A stretch of DNA of 60,000 nucleotides, taken from Takakia lepidozioides. Lineage: Eukaryota; Streptophyta; Takakiopsida; Takakiales; Takakiaceae. The stretch is taken from contig CM060734.1 of the NCBI GenBank assembly GCA_030704615.1, positions 48,130,042-48,190,041 on the forward strand, in the 5' to 3' direction. The notes beneath the pieces were generated by a model. It saw only the letters and a program-made list of their open reading frames with translations, searched no databases and was not told the DNA's origin. Positions 19,780 through 31,580 of this stretch are shown in pieces (positions within the stretch are counted from its first letter, which is position 1; each line of letters starts with the position of its first letter). The position numbers and the translations under genes were made by a program.

Positions 19780-21470
19780 CTCGCTGGCACTAGTGGCTGA
19801 TTTTCGGATCAAATCAAAGATATGATTCCGTGGGTAATGGTACCTCCATTATTAATATCGGAACCGCTAGAACTTACGGTTTTTATTTTTTATTTTTAAA
19901 ATAATAAAATCGGGAACGCCAGTTTGGACGGTCTGAACCTTAATAAAAAATAATTAATAATTTTTATGGTCGTCCTGGTATTAATAATAAAATAAATAAA
20001 TTAAGTTGGGACCGCCAGCTCTGGCGGTCCCGATTTATTTTTTATTTTTTTTAAATAAAACAAATCGGTCACGATCGCTTGACGATCGTCCCGCGGAGTC
20101 GTATGGTCGTGGACGGTAGCAGATCGCTGACGTCACCGGATGGTCGTCCATCGTCCGATGACCCATTTAAAAGAAATCGTCTAGAAGAGGCGATTTCGAC
20201 TGTACCAATGAATCGAGCCTCAACATTGAAATCGTTGAAGGAGAAGGTACATCCTCCGGAAACTACGCGGAGCAGACGGAGCAGACGACATTGTCAATAA
20301 TGTATGACGAGGACCTCCCTGCAAAAGAAAAATTTGGGCGGGAACTGGAGGTATGCAATATCGGCAAGACTACAAATACTTGGAAGGAAATACAGAAAAA
20401 ACACAGTTAAAAAACAAATTGACTTAAAATCAGTTTGAGACGTGAGATAACGCACATCATGACACGACGTTGATATACTACGTCATTATTAGCAACCAAC
20501 ATGCCAACGACCAGTGGTCAATGAAGAGGGCATTGGTCCCTACCGATATGATGAGGTAGTACTAGACGCGTACCCACTTAGTAGTTGCCTGCCATCTCGC
20601 CTTCAATTTTTCTAGTTCACTTAGTATAGGCTCCACATTAATCATTTTGCTTTCATTCACTTGTCTGTGGTAGTTTAGACTAGTCTTATTCTTGAAATCT
20701 TTATTGCAATAGTGCCCACCATCAAGAATGAAGCATGAAAAATGTGCGGTAATAGATGAGCAGATGACAAAACAGACGAGTACACTAGATAAAAATGTAC
20801 GTGAAATGTAACATGATGATCATATCATTCACCATCGCTTTAGGCAGCCCCACTATCATAGCCTCATATCCTGATATGTCAATATGTTCAAACGTAAAAA
20901 ATTTCATGAGAAAAATAAGGTCGTTTTGGTCGAAGCCAGCATCGACTATTTGAAGTGATACAATTTTCCTACTATGAAACTCAATTTCTCTATTTTCAAA
21001 AGAAACGAAGTACATGTCATCATCGGCAATGTCTATGTCCCCCGATAATTGAACGGATGAAAAAAAAAATTCAATTAAATTGAATTTGAGTAATTCAAAA
21101 TGGTCATCAACATGACATAGCGACCGTGGTGATTTTTTATTTTTATTTTTTTGCAGGGAACCGTTGGATGACCGGCGATCACTATACAACAGTAAGACGA
21201 CCGCGGGGAAACAATGGGTTTATATATATATACATTTTTTGTTCAAGCGACCATTGAGTGATCATCTGGCGACCGCTGGACGATAGTAACAGTCGAGATG
21301 ATCGCGGGACGATCGTGGTTTTCGTTTTTATATTTTATATTTTGGGTCGGACGATTGTGGGACGGCCAGCCCAGCGGTCACTTGAACCAAAAATAATAAA
21401 AAAATAAAAAAATATACAGCCTCACAACTCAATTTTAAAAAAGTTAAACATAAAAATAAATAAATAAAAA
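19780..21470. repeat. AT-rich region with GACCGCC/GATCGTC hairpin motifs
   Basis: Repeated GC-rich islands in AT-rich DNA: a hairpin at 20008-20031 (stem GGGACCGCCAG / CTGGCGGTCCC, 2-base loop), CGATCGTCCCGCGG near 20085 and its near-inverse CGCGGGACGATCG near 21306, and GCGACCATTGAGTGATC near 21245. The inverted pair around 20085 and 21306 could mark the ends of a roughly 1.2-kb element. A minus-strand ORF at 20785-21189 (134 codons) lies between them and is not recognised. Confidence 0.4.
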
Positions 21471-21471
21471 T

Positions 21472-21640
21472 ATCGTGTGTGCAATATACATAAGCCATCA
21501 CCTTGATAATGTGAAAATTGGATCGCGTGAAACTAACGTAAGTAAAAATAAATTACTCGATGTAAATCAGTTTTATGTGTGACATCCGATGTGACGCTGA
21601 TGTGTTTGCGTCATGTCATGTCATAATTGACAATTGGATT
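21472..21640 (+). repeat. dispersed repeat, copy 1 (second copy at 32054)
   Basis: GTGTGCAATATACATAAGCC, CATCACCTTGATAATG, AATTACTCGA and ATAATTGACAA blocks occur in the same order and strand as at 32054-32213. Family unknown. Confidence 0.5.
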
Positions 21641-22290
21641 TTATATTATTTTTAACCTTTAGAGAAAAGATAAAAAATAAAAATAAAATTTTATTTATGT
21701 TCGTTCTAAGGATTTTTAGAGTCGCTCTAAGAAATCCTCGGAGCGAGGAAATACAAAAATAAAATTACTGTATATATATTCGTTCTAAGGATTTCTTCAA
21801 AAAACTTTACAGTGATAAAATGTAAAAACAAAACCAAAACATAATTTACATTCCCTCTGAGGATTTCTTGGAGCCGCTCTAAAACATCCTTAGATCAATT
21901 AAAAAAATTATTAGTAATGGTTGCAAAGATTTAGAAGCTAATTATTAGATTATATATAGAGGTAAGCGCCACAATAGATAGATTGTTAACATTTACTATA
22001 TAATATTTATCATTGTTGATTCAATGTATCAACTTTCATCATTATATTTATAGATCACATGTACTATTCATTTTTGAGAACTGACAAAATATATAGTTTG
22101 TCACCATTTATTGCAAAGAAACAAAATTTGTTCTCGATAAACATTCAAATGTTTTTTAATGGCGACCTACGTCACGTTTGTTGTTTTATAATAAAAATAA
22201 GTACATATGAGAGATAAAAAAAATGTCACATCAGCAGCCATATCACAATGATTAACACATAGACATATTAACAAGATTATAGTTATTTAA

Positions 22291-22640
22291 GTTAACATCC
22301 TATTTGGGTCACAATCGCGACTGTGTGTAGGAGCTAACGTCTACAGGGCCCGTCGGAGGATTCATGAGTTGTTTTTTGATTCGGTTGTTTCCTTTGCTGA
22401 CGAATATATTTTTATTGGGAACCCTGGGAGCATATTGATATAAATGGTAGATTTTCATGTAGCACCAGATTATCAATCAGGTACTTAAAGGACCATTGTA
22501 ATATCAATTGGTATTTCTAAACCGCATTTGGTTCAAGTTAGTAGCCTACTTGAGTCACGATCACAACTGTGTGTAAGAGCTAACATCCATAAGGAACCTT
22601 GGTAGCATATTAATGTGAAATTAAATGTCATATTAAATAA
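22291..22640 (+). repeat. diverged tandem duplication, period about 246 bp
   Basis: A block with GTCACAATCGCGACTGTGTG, GAGCTAACGT and GAACCCTGGGAGCATATT starting at 22291 recurs from 22537 with GAGTCACGATCACAACTGTG, GAGCTAACAT and GAACCTTGGTAGCATATT. Non-coding. 21641-22290 is AT-rich with GGATTTCT..GAGCCGCTCTAA motifs repeated three times (about 21705, 21785, 21860). Confidence 0.45.
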
Positions 22641-22716
22641 ATAAAAAATTCTATGCGAGTAGCGACCGTGCACAAATTTTGAAAAAAGACAAACAATTTT
22701 ATTCCCATGAAAATAG

Positions 22717-23440
22717 GTGCAACCGCCAATTCTAGCCCGTCACACATATTTAAGAAATAAAAAATTATATGCAGCCGCCAGTCTTGGCGGTTCTACCAAT
22801 ATTAGAAAAAAAAAACTGTTATTTATTTATTTATTTATTTTCCTAAAAATGGGTGTAACCTCTAATTATGGAAAGCAAATCCCCAGTTTGAAGGCACTGT
22901 CCAATATCGGCGGTCGCAACATTTGTTTTTTTATTAATAAATACATGTAGTTAATTTATTATATTTATAAATGCATGCGACCGCCAATAATGGCAGTCGC
23001 AGCAATTGTTTTATTTTTTAAATATATTACGACTGTCAATATTGGATGCTTTGCGACCATCACTATTAGATGTCGCATGTTTTAATTTTTTAATTTTATC
23101 AAAGAAACATGTGACCGCCAATATTGGCAGTCACATGCTTTTTCATTTTTTTTAAAAATGCATGCAACTGTCATTATTGGGAGTCACAAGCTTTTTTTAA
23201 ATTTCATAATTGGCGGTCACATATTTATTCTTTGATTTTTTGGTTTTTCATTTTAGGTTTTACGTTGTAGATTTTTAGGTTTTGTCGGATTTTCTTAAAT
23301 GCGTGCGATCGTCAATATGGATGGTCACATATTTTTAAAAATACAAAAAATGGTACGACCGTAATATTGACGGTTGTATGTATTTTTTTTAAAAAAAATG
23401 CAGCGACCGCCAATGTTGACGGTCGCATGTATTTAAGAAA
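22717..23440. repeat. cluster of degenerate palindromes (GACCGCCAAT / ATTGGCGGTC)
   Basis: Imperfect palindromes of about 26 bp recur every 40-110 bp, separated by A/T-rich spacers: near 22718, 22771, 22891 (half), 22976, 23029, 23109, 23160, 23208 (half), 23305, 23350 and 23400. The best units pair GCGACCGCCAAT with ATTGGCGGTCGC, often flanked by TGCA/TGCATG. Further diverged units lie at 24830, 24882, 24928 and 24982. Dense subterminal palindromes of this kind are known from plant CACTA elements, where they bind the element's own protein; assignment here is inference. Confidence 0.6.
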
Positions 23441-24420
23441 AAATGTTAGTCCCTAGAGAAAGATTAATGAATACTTGAGTGGTCTTAGAGCCATCATTGG
23501 ACGGAGAAAAGTTCTCGACGTTCTTAACATTGGAGCGCGCTCCCAGTGAGTTCCCTTGATCCCATGGAGGTGCCATAATTTGAATATTTGGGATCCTTAT
23601 GACACTCCCCATCCAATGAGTATTTTCTTAATTAATATTATTTTGTTATTTTTAATCATTATTATGTATTGTTTATTCTGCAGAAATAGCCATTGGGCTA
23701 TTGAATTATTCGGACTCCTTTAAAACTGCAAATTGAGTTTAATCCTTAAGCGATGAAAGCTGTTTTGGCACTTTTGGACAAATTTTAGGCCCACCCGGTG
23801 GACACGGATGCCCCTATTTGCCTACCCCTTTCCATCCACAGGAATGAACTATTGGAACTCATCCCCACCTACTAGATACACAGACACCCCAAATCTCGGC
23901 AAATTCCACCGTTCCGGTTGGGATATTACAACAAATGAAAATAGTGCATTTTGAGCCAAATACAAAAAATTGACCTCAAATCCACATTTAGGCAAGGCCC
24001 TGGGCAATGTTTGAGAACATTTTCTGGGTAACTGCCGTCCATATTCCTTTGAAAAGTCACGTCCCAGAGCCCCTGTCCAAAATTTAGGTAAAACCTCCAA
24101 GAATTGGGAAGAGAGGTTTGCTTTGTATGTGAATAAGGATGGGCTAAAATGATAGACATTTCATTGTGACTTCAAATTTGGAACCAAATTGGATTGACAA
24201 TGGTCAATGTGTGCAGTGCCTACATTTAAAGTACGCTGCCCAAAAATCAAAGAAATTATAGCAAAATTACATCAAGAATGGAGGTATCTGTGATTTTCCC
24301 AGCCAACTAAAGAACAGACAAATACTTGCGGGAATCGCCATTAAATCATACATTCCCTTGCACATGTATCTGTCACATCCCAGGTCAACACCCCCCATTC
24401 CACCCAAAAATCCACAACCC
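23441..24420. other. spacer
   Basis: AT-rich to mixed sequence with short ORFs only (for example minus 23849-24100). Nothing recognised. Confidence 0.25.
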
Positions 24421-24437
24421 CCATGCTCCCAATGAGG

Positions 24438-24530
24438 AGCTATAAAATCCTTTGTATAGAGAACTTTGCAGGCTGCGTTTTTTTCACTCAGAGAATGCCT
24501 TCATCCGACTTCATCCGACTTCATCCGACA
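24438..24530 (+). promoter_or_regulatory. TATA-like box and threefold 10-bp repeat
   Basis: GAGCTATAAAATCC at about 24436-24449 looks like a plant TATA box. About 50 bases downstream TTCATCCGAC occurs three times head to tail (24500-24529). A short ORF follows but has no recognisable domain. A promoter is suggested only by composition. Confidence 0.25.
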
Positions 24531-25095
24531 ACGCTACACACGGAGGAGACGATCCGTTTCGGGTCGCCTCGTCATTTAGGGGTTGGGGGAGGGACTTGGC
24601 CCGTCTTTGAGGGTGGTTTAAACTGAAACACCCGGAAATTGGAATGACATTGAGAAGAGATATTTATCTTTCTTACCTGAGTCCGGTCAGGCGCTTCGGT
24701 AATTGATAGAAATTTCATTTGGCTATAAGCGCCTTGGGGGCTTAGGCTCGTAAGAACTAGATAACAAACCCAAAGACTTGAAAGATGATTAACATATAAA
24801 AAGATCGTAGGATTAATTTGAAATTATGTGCGACCACCAAAATCAGATAGTCGTAGGTTAAAAGTTTTTGTAATAAAAATACATGCGACCTCTAAAATTC
24901 GACAATCGTTTATTTTGAAAAACATATGTGCAACAACACAAATTTGGCAATCGCATATAAATATTTTCTGAAAAATAAGTAGGACCGCCAAAATTCAGCG
25001 GTCACTTGTAATTTAATTTTTTAATTAAACGTAATAGTGGAAAAAAAAAAACGTAAAAGATTTAAGAAAATTTACAAGTTTTTGGACGTGACACA

Positions 25096-26312
25096 ATGTA
25101 TGTCTGGACTTTACTTTCGATGAGGCAACGCCACATCACGTCCATTTGTGCAACCCTACGACCAAGGCTTGAGTTTAAAAAAAATTCAGTCGAATATAAT
25201 TTTTTGCTTGAAGCTTGTGAGAATGCACATTGGCTAGAAGTTTTTTCAAAGTCACAATTACTGTGTTTAATCTATCATGTCTTTCAAAAGTGTCGCTTCG
25301 AAGATCAAAGGTCAAAGTATCAATTATCGTCATTATAGATGTATGATGTTTTTTTTATCTGTTTAACATAAACAGTATGCCAAAAATTATAGACCGTCGT
25401 GTTTTTGCATGTAATGTGCAGAGTGTCATCACGTAGAACTTTTTCCAATTGTGCGTTGGTAACGAACATACTGATAATGTTGTCATTTCTAATCATGTGT
25501 ATCATGACATCGTAGATATCATTTTGTGGTGTGGTCAGCTTGGATGTCTGACCACGACTGTCATGGCGTATCGTTCAGCTTTGAGTGTTTTGGAGAAGAT
25601 ATTTTTGTCACTTAGACTTTGGAAATGCTCGGCCACTTCGCAGCGCAATCCATGCAATAAGATAAAGCTTCAATATCTTCCGATGTTGTGTAAAGAAAAC
25701 CAAAGTTAGACTACATGGTAGGCTTACCAACATACAGAATTTTAAAGTTAACCCCAGCATTGTTTGTCTCGTAGACGAAATTTAGACTTACATCTTTGTG
25801 TTGCTTGAGTTTCCTATTTTTGTTCCTTGTTTTGAGCGAATAATACATCTTGAAAATGGTCCCAAGAGCGGATAAATGATTTGGTATCCAGAGCGCTGTT
25901 GCTGTCTTCATTGAACTTAAATACATTTTTTTGTGATTGTTTCATGAAGTTCTTGCGGACAAATTTTGTAGATGTTATATACCCGAATGTCTTGGGCACC
26001 TTTCTCTCCTCAACAACAAAGATCACTAGCATTGGAGACTGCATGTTTACTTGGGTCTCCACTTCCTTCACGTGTGCGTACTTGAGCTCTATAACATTAA
26101 CTTTCGTCTTGTACTGAAATCGGAGCTTGTGTTCTGGAGGTTTCCCATCGACTTGAATGCCCCAGTCTTTTATGTCGCTCTTCAGCATCCCCAGGATACA
26201 AGACCAAACATGTAGCTATGCAATCTGGGTGTATGGTAGTCCTTCCATGATTAAGCCTTAACGTGGAGAGAAAGTCTGTCTCCGGTGCTTTCTGTTTTAA
26301 AACTTTTTTCAA
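25096..26312 (-). other. cluster of unrecognised ORFs
   Basis: On the minus strand ORFs at 26312-26097, 26188-25814 and 25926-25711 overlap in different frames and could be one decayed protein; the longest has WGIQVDGKPPEHKLRFQYKT, KVNVIELKYAHVKEVETQV and MLVIFVVEERKVPKTFGYIT, alternating hydrophobic strands typical of a folded domain. 25505-25320 may add a C-terminal piece. A plus-strand ORF (25096-25338) overlaps. I do not recognise any family. 26320-27600 holds nothing I can identify. Confidence 0.25.
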
Positions 26313-27619
26313 TTTTGCCTAAATATATGATTGCCTTCCGCTAAGAGGTGGAGTAAGAAATGTGAGTGTTGAACATCTTGTAGGGGGTGTGGCGGAGCTT
26401 TACTGTGGAGGATGTTTTCTCAGCCTTTCCCGGATACCATGTTTACAATGAAAATTATTATTGCTGGCTGTGGAGACAATTGAGAGCGGATATGTGTAGT
26501 TGGTTCAAATAGGGATAGAAGTTGTGGAGGTATATTGAAGGGATGGATGTTTTAGGGTTTTGTTAAGAAGTAATTTTGAGTGGATATATTGGATGACGTA
26601 ATTAAAGGGTCGTAGACATTAGGTATTATGATTTGAGGACAAATTATATTTATTGGCTATGGATAGTGGGTCTGTCATTCATATCATTAAATATAGACGA
26701 GGAACTTGCAATGTATTTAGATGTAATATAGTGTATGTGTACTTGTAATAGTGTTGGGTTTTAATTTATGTGCCAAGGGTATATGGAGCCCAAGGTACAT
26801 GGATATTATTTTTATTAATATTATGGAGGAACCTAATTCATTTCCACATGCGAACAGGTGAATCGACAACCCTCTATCCGATAATCGTCCCAAACAATAT
26901 CAAATAATTCTGTTACGAAATCAATAAGTAACGAAAATTGCTCCCAACATTGTCTCGAGCTATCCATATCTATTCGTTTTCGCAACATATATATCTGTTT
27001 GATTTTAATTTTAATTTTTTTTAATCATTTTCATTAAATTAGGCTGAGTGATACGAGGCACAATTGAATCCATCGCGCTTTACTAAAACTCTCATGATCA
27101 CCATAATTATTAAATTCATAATTATTTTTTATTGCTCGTTAAACTAAACACCAAACCAAATAATTTTCAAATTTATCAGCTTTTCGAACTTCATTCATCA
27201 AACTCAAATATTCAACCATCTCGAAATTCTTCCCTTAGTGACTCAGGGGTTATAGATCAAATCAAATGAGTTATAAGAGCCTTCTATCCGTACACGACCT
27301 TTTCAATCAAAAACTCCCGTCCTCATGGTTTATTGCCAAAACGTGGGACTCAACCAATGTGTTAGTTTGACAACCATGAAATCATGGAAGCAATGTCATT
27401 TCACCATAAGAATTGATTTAAATTATAAGCACATAGCCAAATTATCAGTGTCAGTGACGTTAGGTCATGTCGGACCTAATCTTGATGCGGTCTGCGTCAC
27501 ATCAGTTTAGAGACATATAAATATAAATTTTATAGGGATAAAAAATGTGACTCGTAAGTGTGTAATATATACATCTCCCGTAAAATTCTACGTAAATATA
27601 CTTTATTTTGATTTGTGTT

Positions 27620-28140
27620 AAAAAAAATTTGGAAGATGGTTTGACAATCGTCTGGCCGTCGCGCAACTGTCCTCCCGGCCATTGCCTAACAGTCACCCAG
27701 AGAAGGGGAAAAAAAAAACCAAAAAAAATAACAACGGCCAGAGCCAGTGTCCTGCGGTCGCTCGAACCCACAAAAATAAAAATAAAATAGCGTATTTACC
27801 ATAACTTGGAGGTCGCCCAACTGTTACCCAGCAGTCAACGTTAAATTAAAAAATAAATAAAATAAAAACATAGTCACTGTTGTCCGCCGCCGGACGGTAG
27901 CCCAACTGTCATCCAACGGTTGTTTGAACCCCCCCAAAAAAGAAAAAATCGTATAGCCGACCGCCGAACGCACAACGATAGTCCGACCGTCGCCGTCGCC
28001 CATGGATCCATTGAACCCAAAAAAAAAAAAATAAATTAAAACTGTCGTAGTCACAATCGTCCGCCACTAGACTATCACCCTGAGGTTGTCCTGCTGTCGT
28101 CCATTGCCGGACGGTCGCGTGGAGGTCACCCAACCATCGG
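27620..28140. repeat. degenerate repeats with GTCGCCCAACTGTC / GGACGGTCG motifs
   Basis: GC-rich units separated by A-tracts: CGTCGCGCAACTGTCCTCCC (27658), GTCGCCCAACTGTTACCCAG (27813), GGACGGTAGCCCAACTGTCA (27892), GACCGCCGAACGCACAACG (27960) and GGACGGTCGCGTGGAGGTC (28109). Related wording recurs at 31975-32020. Likely terminal or subterminal parts of a DNA transposon family. Confidence 0.45.
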
Positions 28141-29630
28141 AAATGCTAGATCGTGAGCCTTTGCAATGTGCATATTTTCGCGAAAAATGAATTTCCATTG
28201 CCACCTATTCAGGACTCAACCGCTCAATGACATCTGTATTTACACAGACGTTGGTCGTGTTCCGCGACCGTTGGTAGGTGTCGAAGACCAACGTCCGGTC
28301 TTTCCCAAACGCCACTAACGGAAGTAGGTCTTATATGCTTGCTGAGGGGTGGTGGAGCTGTTGGGCATAGATGAATTGATTTTGAAAGCCAACAACACAC
28401 ATGACTGCAACTACTGCCTCTGATCTATGACACGAACAAAGATCAAGAGCAAGTTGGGAATACATTCTAAGTGTCATTGCCTCAGCGTACACAGGCAAAC
28501 AAAAAGTTTGGGGGGGGCTATGGAGAGTTGATTCTATCCATAATACTTGTCTTTTTGATTTATCCAAACACATGTTTTTCCTGAAGAGGAGGACAAGGAA
28601 TGAGAAACCATCCAATACTCGTGGTTATTTAAATATCCATGCAGACTGAAACGTTCGACTGAAAGAAGACATACTTACATGAAAATCATTTTCCACCTTC
28701 TTGTCCTCGGGTTCCCCTTTATGATGCAACTGGATTAGGACCTGGAGGGCACTGGAAAAACAAAAGCAAAAGATTAAAAATAGAATAAAAACAAAAACAA
28801 AAGAACTCACAAGCTACTTGGAGTCTGGCTTTGTGACACTTGACAATGCTCCTTTCTGCCAAGCTACCCCTTTTTCTCTGCCTCAAGGTACTGCGGCTAC
28901 TAGTAGCGGGTCGGTTTGCTCACCGCGGCTGCAGCTGCTCGGTCGGGCTCTCTCTTCTCTCACACACAGAGTGCACACACAAGTTTAGGGTTTCTCTCTT
29001 ACACCCACACTCTTTCTCTCTCTCCCTACGTTGCTCACACACACACACACACATGGTGTCTCCCTCTCTCTCCCAGCGTTGACAGCCTAGCTGCAGAGCC
29101 TTCAGCTCGAGGTGGTAAACCAAAAATAATCGGGGAGTATGCATCCTCCCCATATGTAGTCTTTGGTGTCACAACCATCGGATCAAACCTATGATCCGAC
29201 GACTGTGGCAATGGGGATTGAATTTGCTAATTTCATGGATAGATGGGCATGGAATCATCATCCATCCATCTACATATTCATCCATCTCCCATGCAAATTA
29301 ATCCATTCAACATTATGGCGGGTATGTCGGCGCCTTGAAAAATATTAATGACATTAATGACGTATTTATAACCTAGGGGGCGACAGCTCCTGTCAAGGCT
29401 CCCATAAAGAGTGCGAGCTCCACATATGGGATCCCCACATGGGCTCTTACATCAACTCTAATTCGTTTATTAATCATAGGTCCAAGGTTCGAACCTCCAT
29501 ATTCTTTGCATTCTTTTTTTTATCCAGCTATAAATATTGAATTGGGCACAAGTTTATTTTGTAAGACATAAAAATAAAAAGCTCCGGGGAGGATAGGATG
29601 TGGGTTCAAACCTGGAACCAATATCAATGC
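28141..29630. other. gene-poor DNA with a CA microsatellite
   Basis: Contains a (CA)n tract at about 29034-29052 with CT-rich flanks, a plant-like leader composition at 28900-29080 and short ORFs without domains. T-arm-like strings (GGTTCGAACCTCC near 29487 and GGTTCAAACCTGG near 29609) suggest remnants of tRNA-derived SINEs but lack a paired box A. Confidence 0.3.
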
Positions 29631-29700
29631 TAACTAACTAATTAATGATATATATATAAGTTAGTATTTATATATATATTTAGTTAGTTAGTTAGTTAGG
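29631..29700. repeat. TTAG/CTAA inverted repeat
   Basis: CTAACTAACTAATTAA at 29631-29646 faces repeated TTAG units at 29681-29699 across an AT-only loop, giving a long weak hairpin. 29701-30100 holds nothing recognised. Confidence 0.5.
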
Positions 29701-30099
29701 ATTTTGGGAGAAGAAATTGGGTCTCCTAAAATGATGGTGAGTCTTTTATTTTTTCGTTTTTTACAATCCTAAAGCACAAAGATGTCTGCATTTGTGTATT
29801 TTTCTAGGTACTGTATCGAGTGGAACAAACAAGTTCGTTAATCCCTGCTAAACATGGGGATTTTGGGATCCCCTAAGCCAAACACACGCCTCACAACATT
29901 GTAATTCGCCTGAGCGATTTTGATGTGCCAGAAATGGTTTGACAATTTATGACGTAGTCACTCAGGATTGTGTCAATTTCTAGATATGTACCTTGGTATG
30001 GCTTATAGAGGACGCAATTTGTTTGTTAGCCTCATGAGTAAGTATTTTGACGAGGTTATGGATTGGTCTGGGATCAGTGGATTTAGTACAACGTATATG

Positions 30100-30480
30100 A
30101 GCTAGAATGAGTGGATATGTGCAATGTGGATGGGATCCGACTTAGGGCCAACTGGGGGTCGGCCGGTGGCCCCTTGCTGGGCAAGGAAATCGGCCGTCTC
30201 ATTGCCGGTAATACCAGTATGCGAGCGGACTTTGATAAGATGGATATGGTGGTTTAAGGAGATGACGAGATTGACAATGGCAGCAATGAGATTCCGGTCC
30301 GGGTGGTTGTGGTGGAAAGAGGGTCGGGAAAGGTGGTTGCGAATGAGGAAGAATGAGGTCAAACTGTCCGTAAAAATGTAGTATGGAGGGGGGTGAGATA
30401 TCTATATTCACCAAACCACTTTGAGTTACAACGAGATCGATACACTTCTGCAGCGGGATACTAGCACGTAGGACCATGTG
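30100..30480 (-). pseudogene. LINE RNase H domain fragment
   Basis: The minus strand reads IFTDSLTSFFLIRNH (TDS with a catalytic Asp), NLIAAIVNLVISLNHHIHLI and KVRSHTGITGNETADFLAQQ, the C-terminal half of an RNase HI fold (HxGxxGNExAD). A frameshifted upstream part (30477-30380) gives LRASIPLQKCIDLVV. Such domains close the second ORF of several plant non-LTR families. No reverse transcriptase is adjacent. Confidence 0.7.
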
Positions 30481-30664
30481 GGATTACAAATATTTGCTTA
30501 CATAATTTGGTCCATTGTTTTTTGTGTGTATGCATCATTGGAGCAGAGCCATTCGTTACATGTTCCACTGTATGTTTCAAATTATATACTTCTATAAAAG
30601 CTTCGATTGTGAACTCAGTATTGTGCTTATGTCTGGACAGTACAACATTTCAGTCTTGAAGTCT

Positions 30665-30782
30665 CTTGTCATTGTCGGTTTGTTTTGAATATGCAGCATA
30701 AGTTGGCATATTGGAAAACATTCCAATCATGGAGTATCTTTTCATTGTCGGTTTGTTTGAAATATGCAGCATAAGTTGGGAG
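30665..30782 (+). repeat. direct repeat, about 42 bp twice
   Basis: CATTGTCGGTTTGTTT followed by GAATATGCAGCATAAGTTGG occurs at about 30670 and again about 75 bases later. Confidence 0.6.
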
Positions 30783-30802
30783 ACTGTAAATGCCTATTCT
30801 CA

Positions 30803-30995
30803 TGGTTATAGGTTCATCGGGTATAGGCACCGTTTCTTTCGTCACATGTCATCTGACGTCTGCTGAAGTGGCAGACGCTCACGTTGACGTGGCGTGAGCG
30901 TAGGATGTCATGTCAGTAAAGCGTGAGCCTGGGCTTACCTGCTCACGGCCTACGCTCATGTTGTAGCGCGTCTGCCTAACCATCGCCCGACGGGT
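30803..30995 (+). repeat. TGACGTGGCGTGAGC-rich repeat, copy 1
   Basis: Starts with GGTTATAGG, contains TTGACGTGGCGTGAGCGTAG, AAGCGTGAGCCTGGGC and CTACGCTCATG, and ends in GTAGCGCGTCTGCC. The same order of blocks appears in reverse orientation at 38511-38720 and 52340-52530. 31000-31200 is unremarkable. Confidence 0.55.
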
Positions 30996-31205
30996 CTGTA
31001 TTTTCCATGAGCGATGAACAGACGAGCCATGAGCAAAGTTTTCAAACCTACCCCGAAGCAAACCCGAAGCCAAATTCCAGGTTTGGGATAGGCTCGAGAT
31101 ACGAGCAAAGCTGAAGGACCAAGGTTATATCTCTAAAGATGACTAAAAGTACGGTATTAGAAGGTGTACCACCTATACCCGCGCGGACAAAACAGAAAAT
31201 GGACA

Positions 31206-31580
31206 GTCGGAAATCTGTGTCGACTTCTCCAAATATATATATATATATATATCTGAAAATGGCCAGCCGGAAGGCTGTGCCGACTTCTCAAAAAAAAAAA
31301 AACTAAAAAAAAACAGCCGGAAGTCTGTGCGGACTTCTCAAATAAAAATAAAAATAAATGAAAATGGGCTTAAAAAACGGAAATGGGTTAATAAAACGGA
31401 AAATGAGCCAAAAAAACAGAAAATGGGCAGCCGGAAGTCTGTGCCGACTTCTATAAAAAATAAAAAATAAAAAATAAAAAATAAAAAATAAAAACTGAAA
31501 ATGGACACCCGAAAGTCTGTGCCGACTTCTCCCTTAAAAAAAAAAAAACACATCAGGAAGTCTATGCCGACTTCCAAAAA
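31206..31580. repeat. six hairpin units GAAGTCTGTGCCGACTTC in A-rich DNA
   Basis: Units at about 31208, 31268, 31318, 31432, 31511 and 31557 each read GAAGTC-TGTGCC-GACTTC with small changes (6-bp stem), usually preceded by GAAAATGG(A/G)CA(G)CC and separated by A-rich or AT-microsatellite spacers (TA run at 31233-31251). A half unit, TAAGTCGGCACCGAC, lies at 31682. Spacing is irregular (about 45-115 bp). Confidence 0.6.

Noticed and set aside
29034-29056. (CA)n tract as a regulatory element
   Set aside because: Simple microsatellite without other support.
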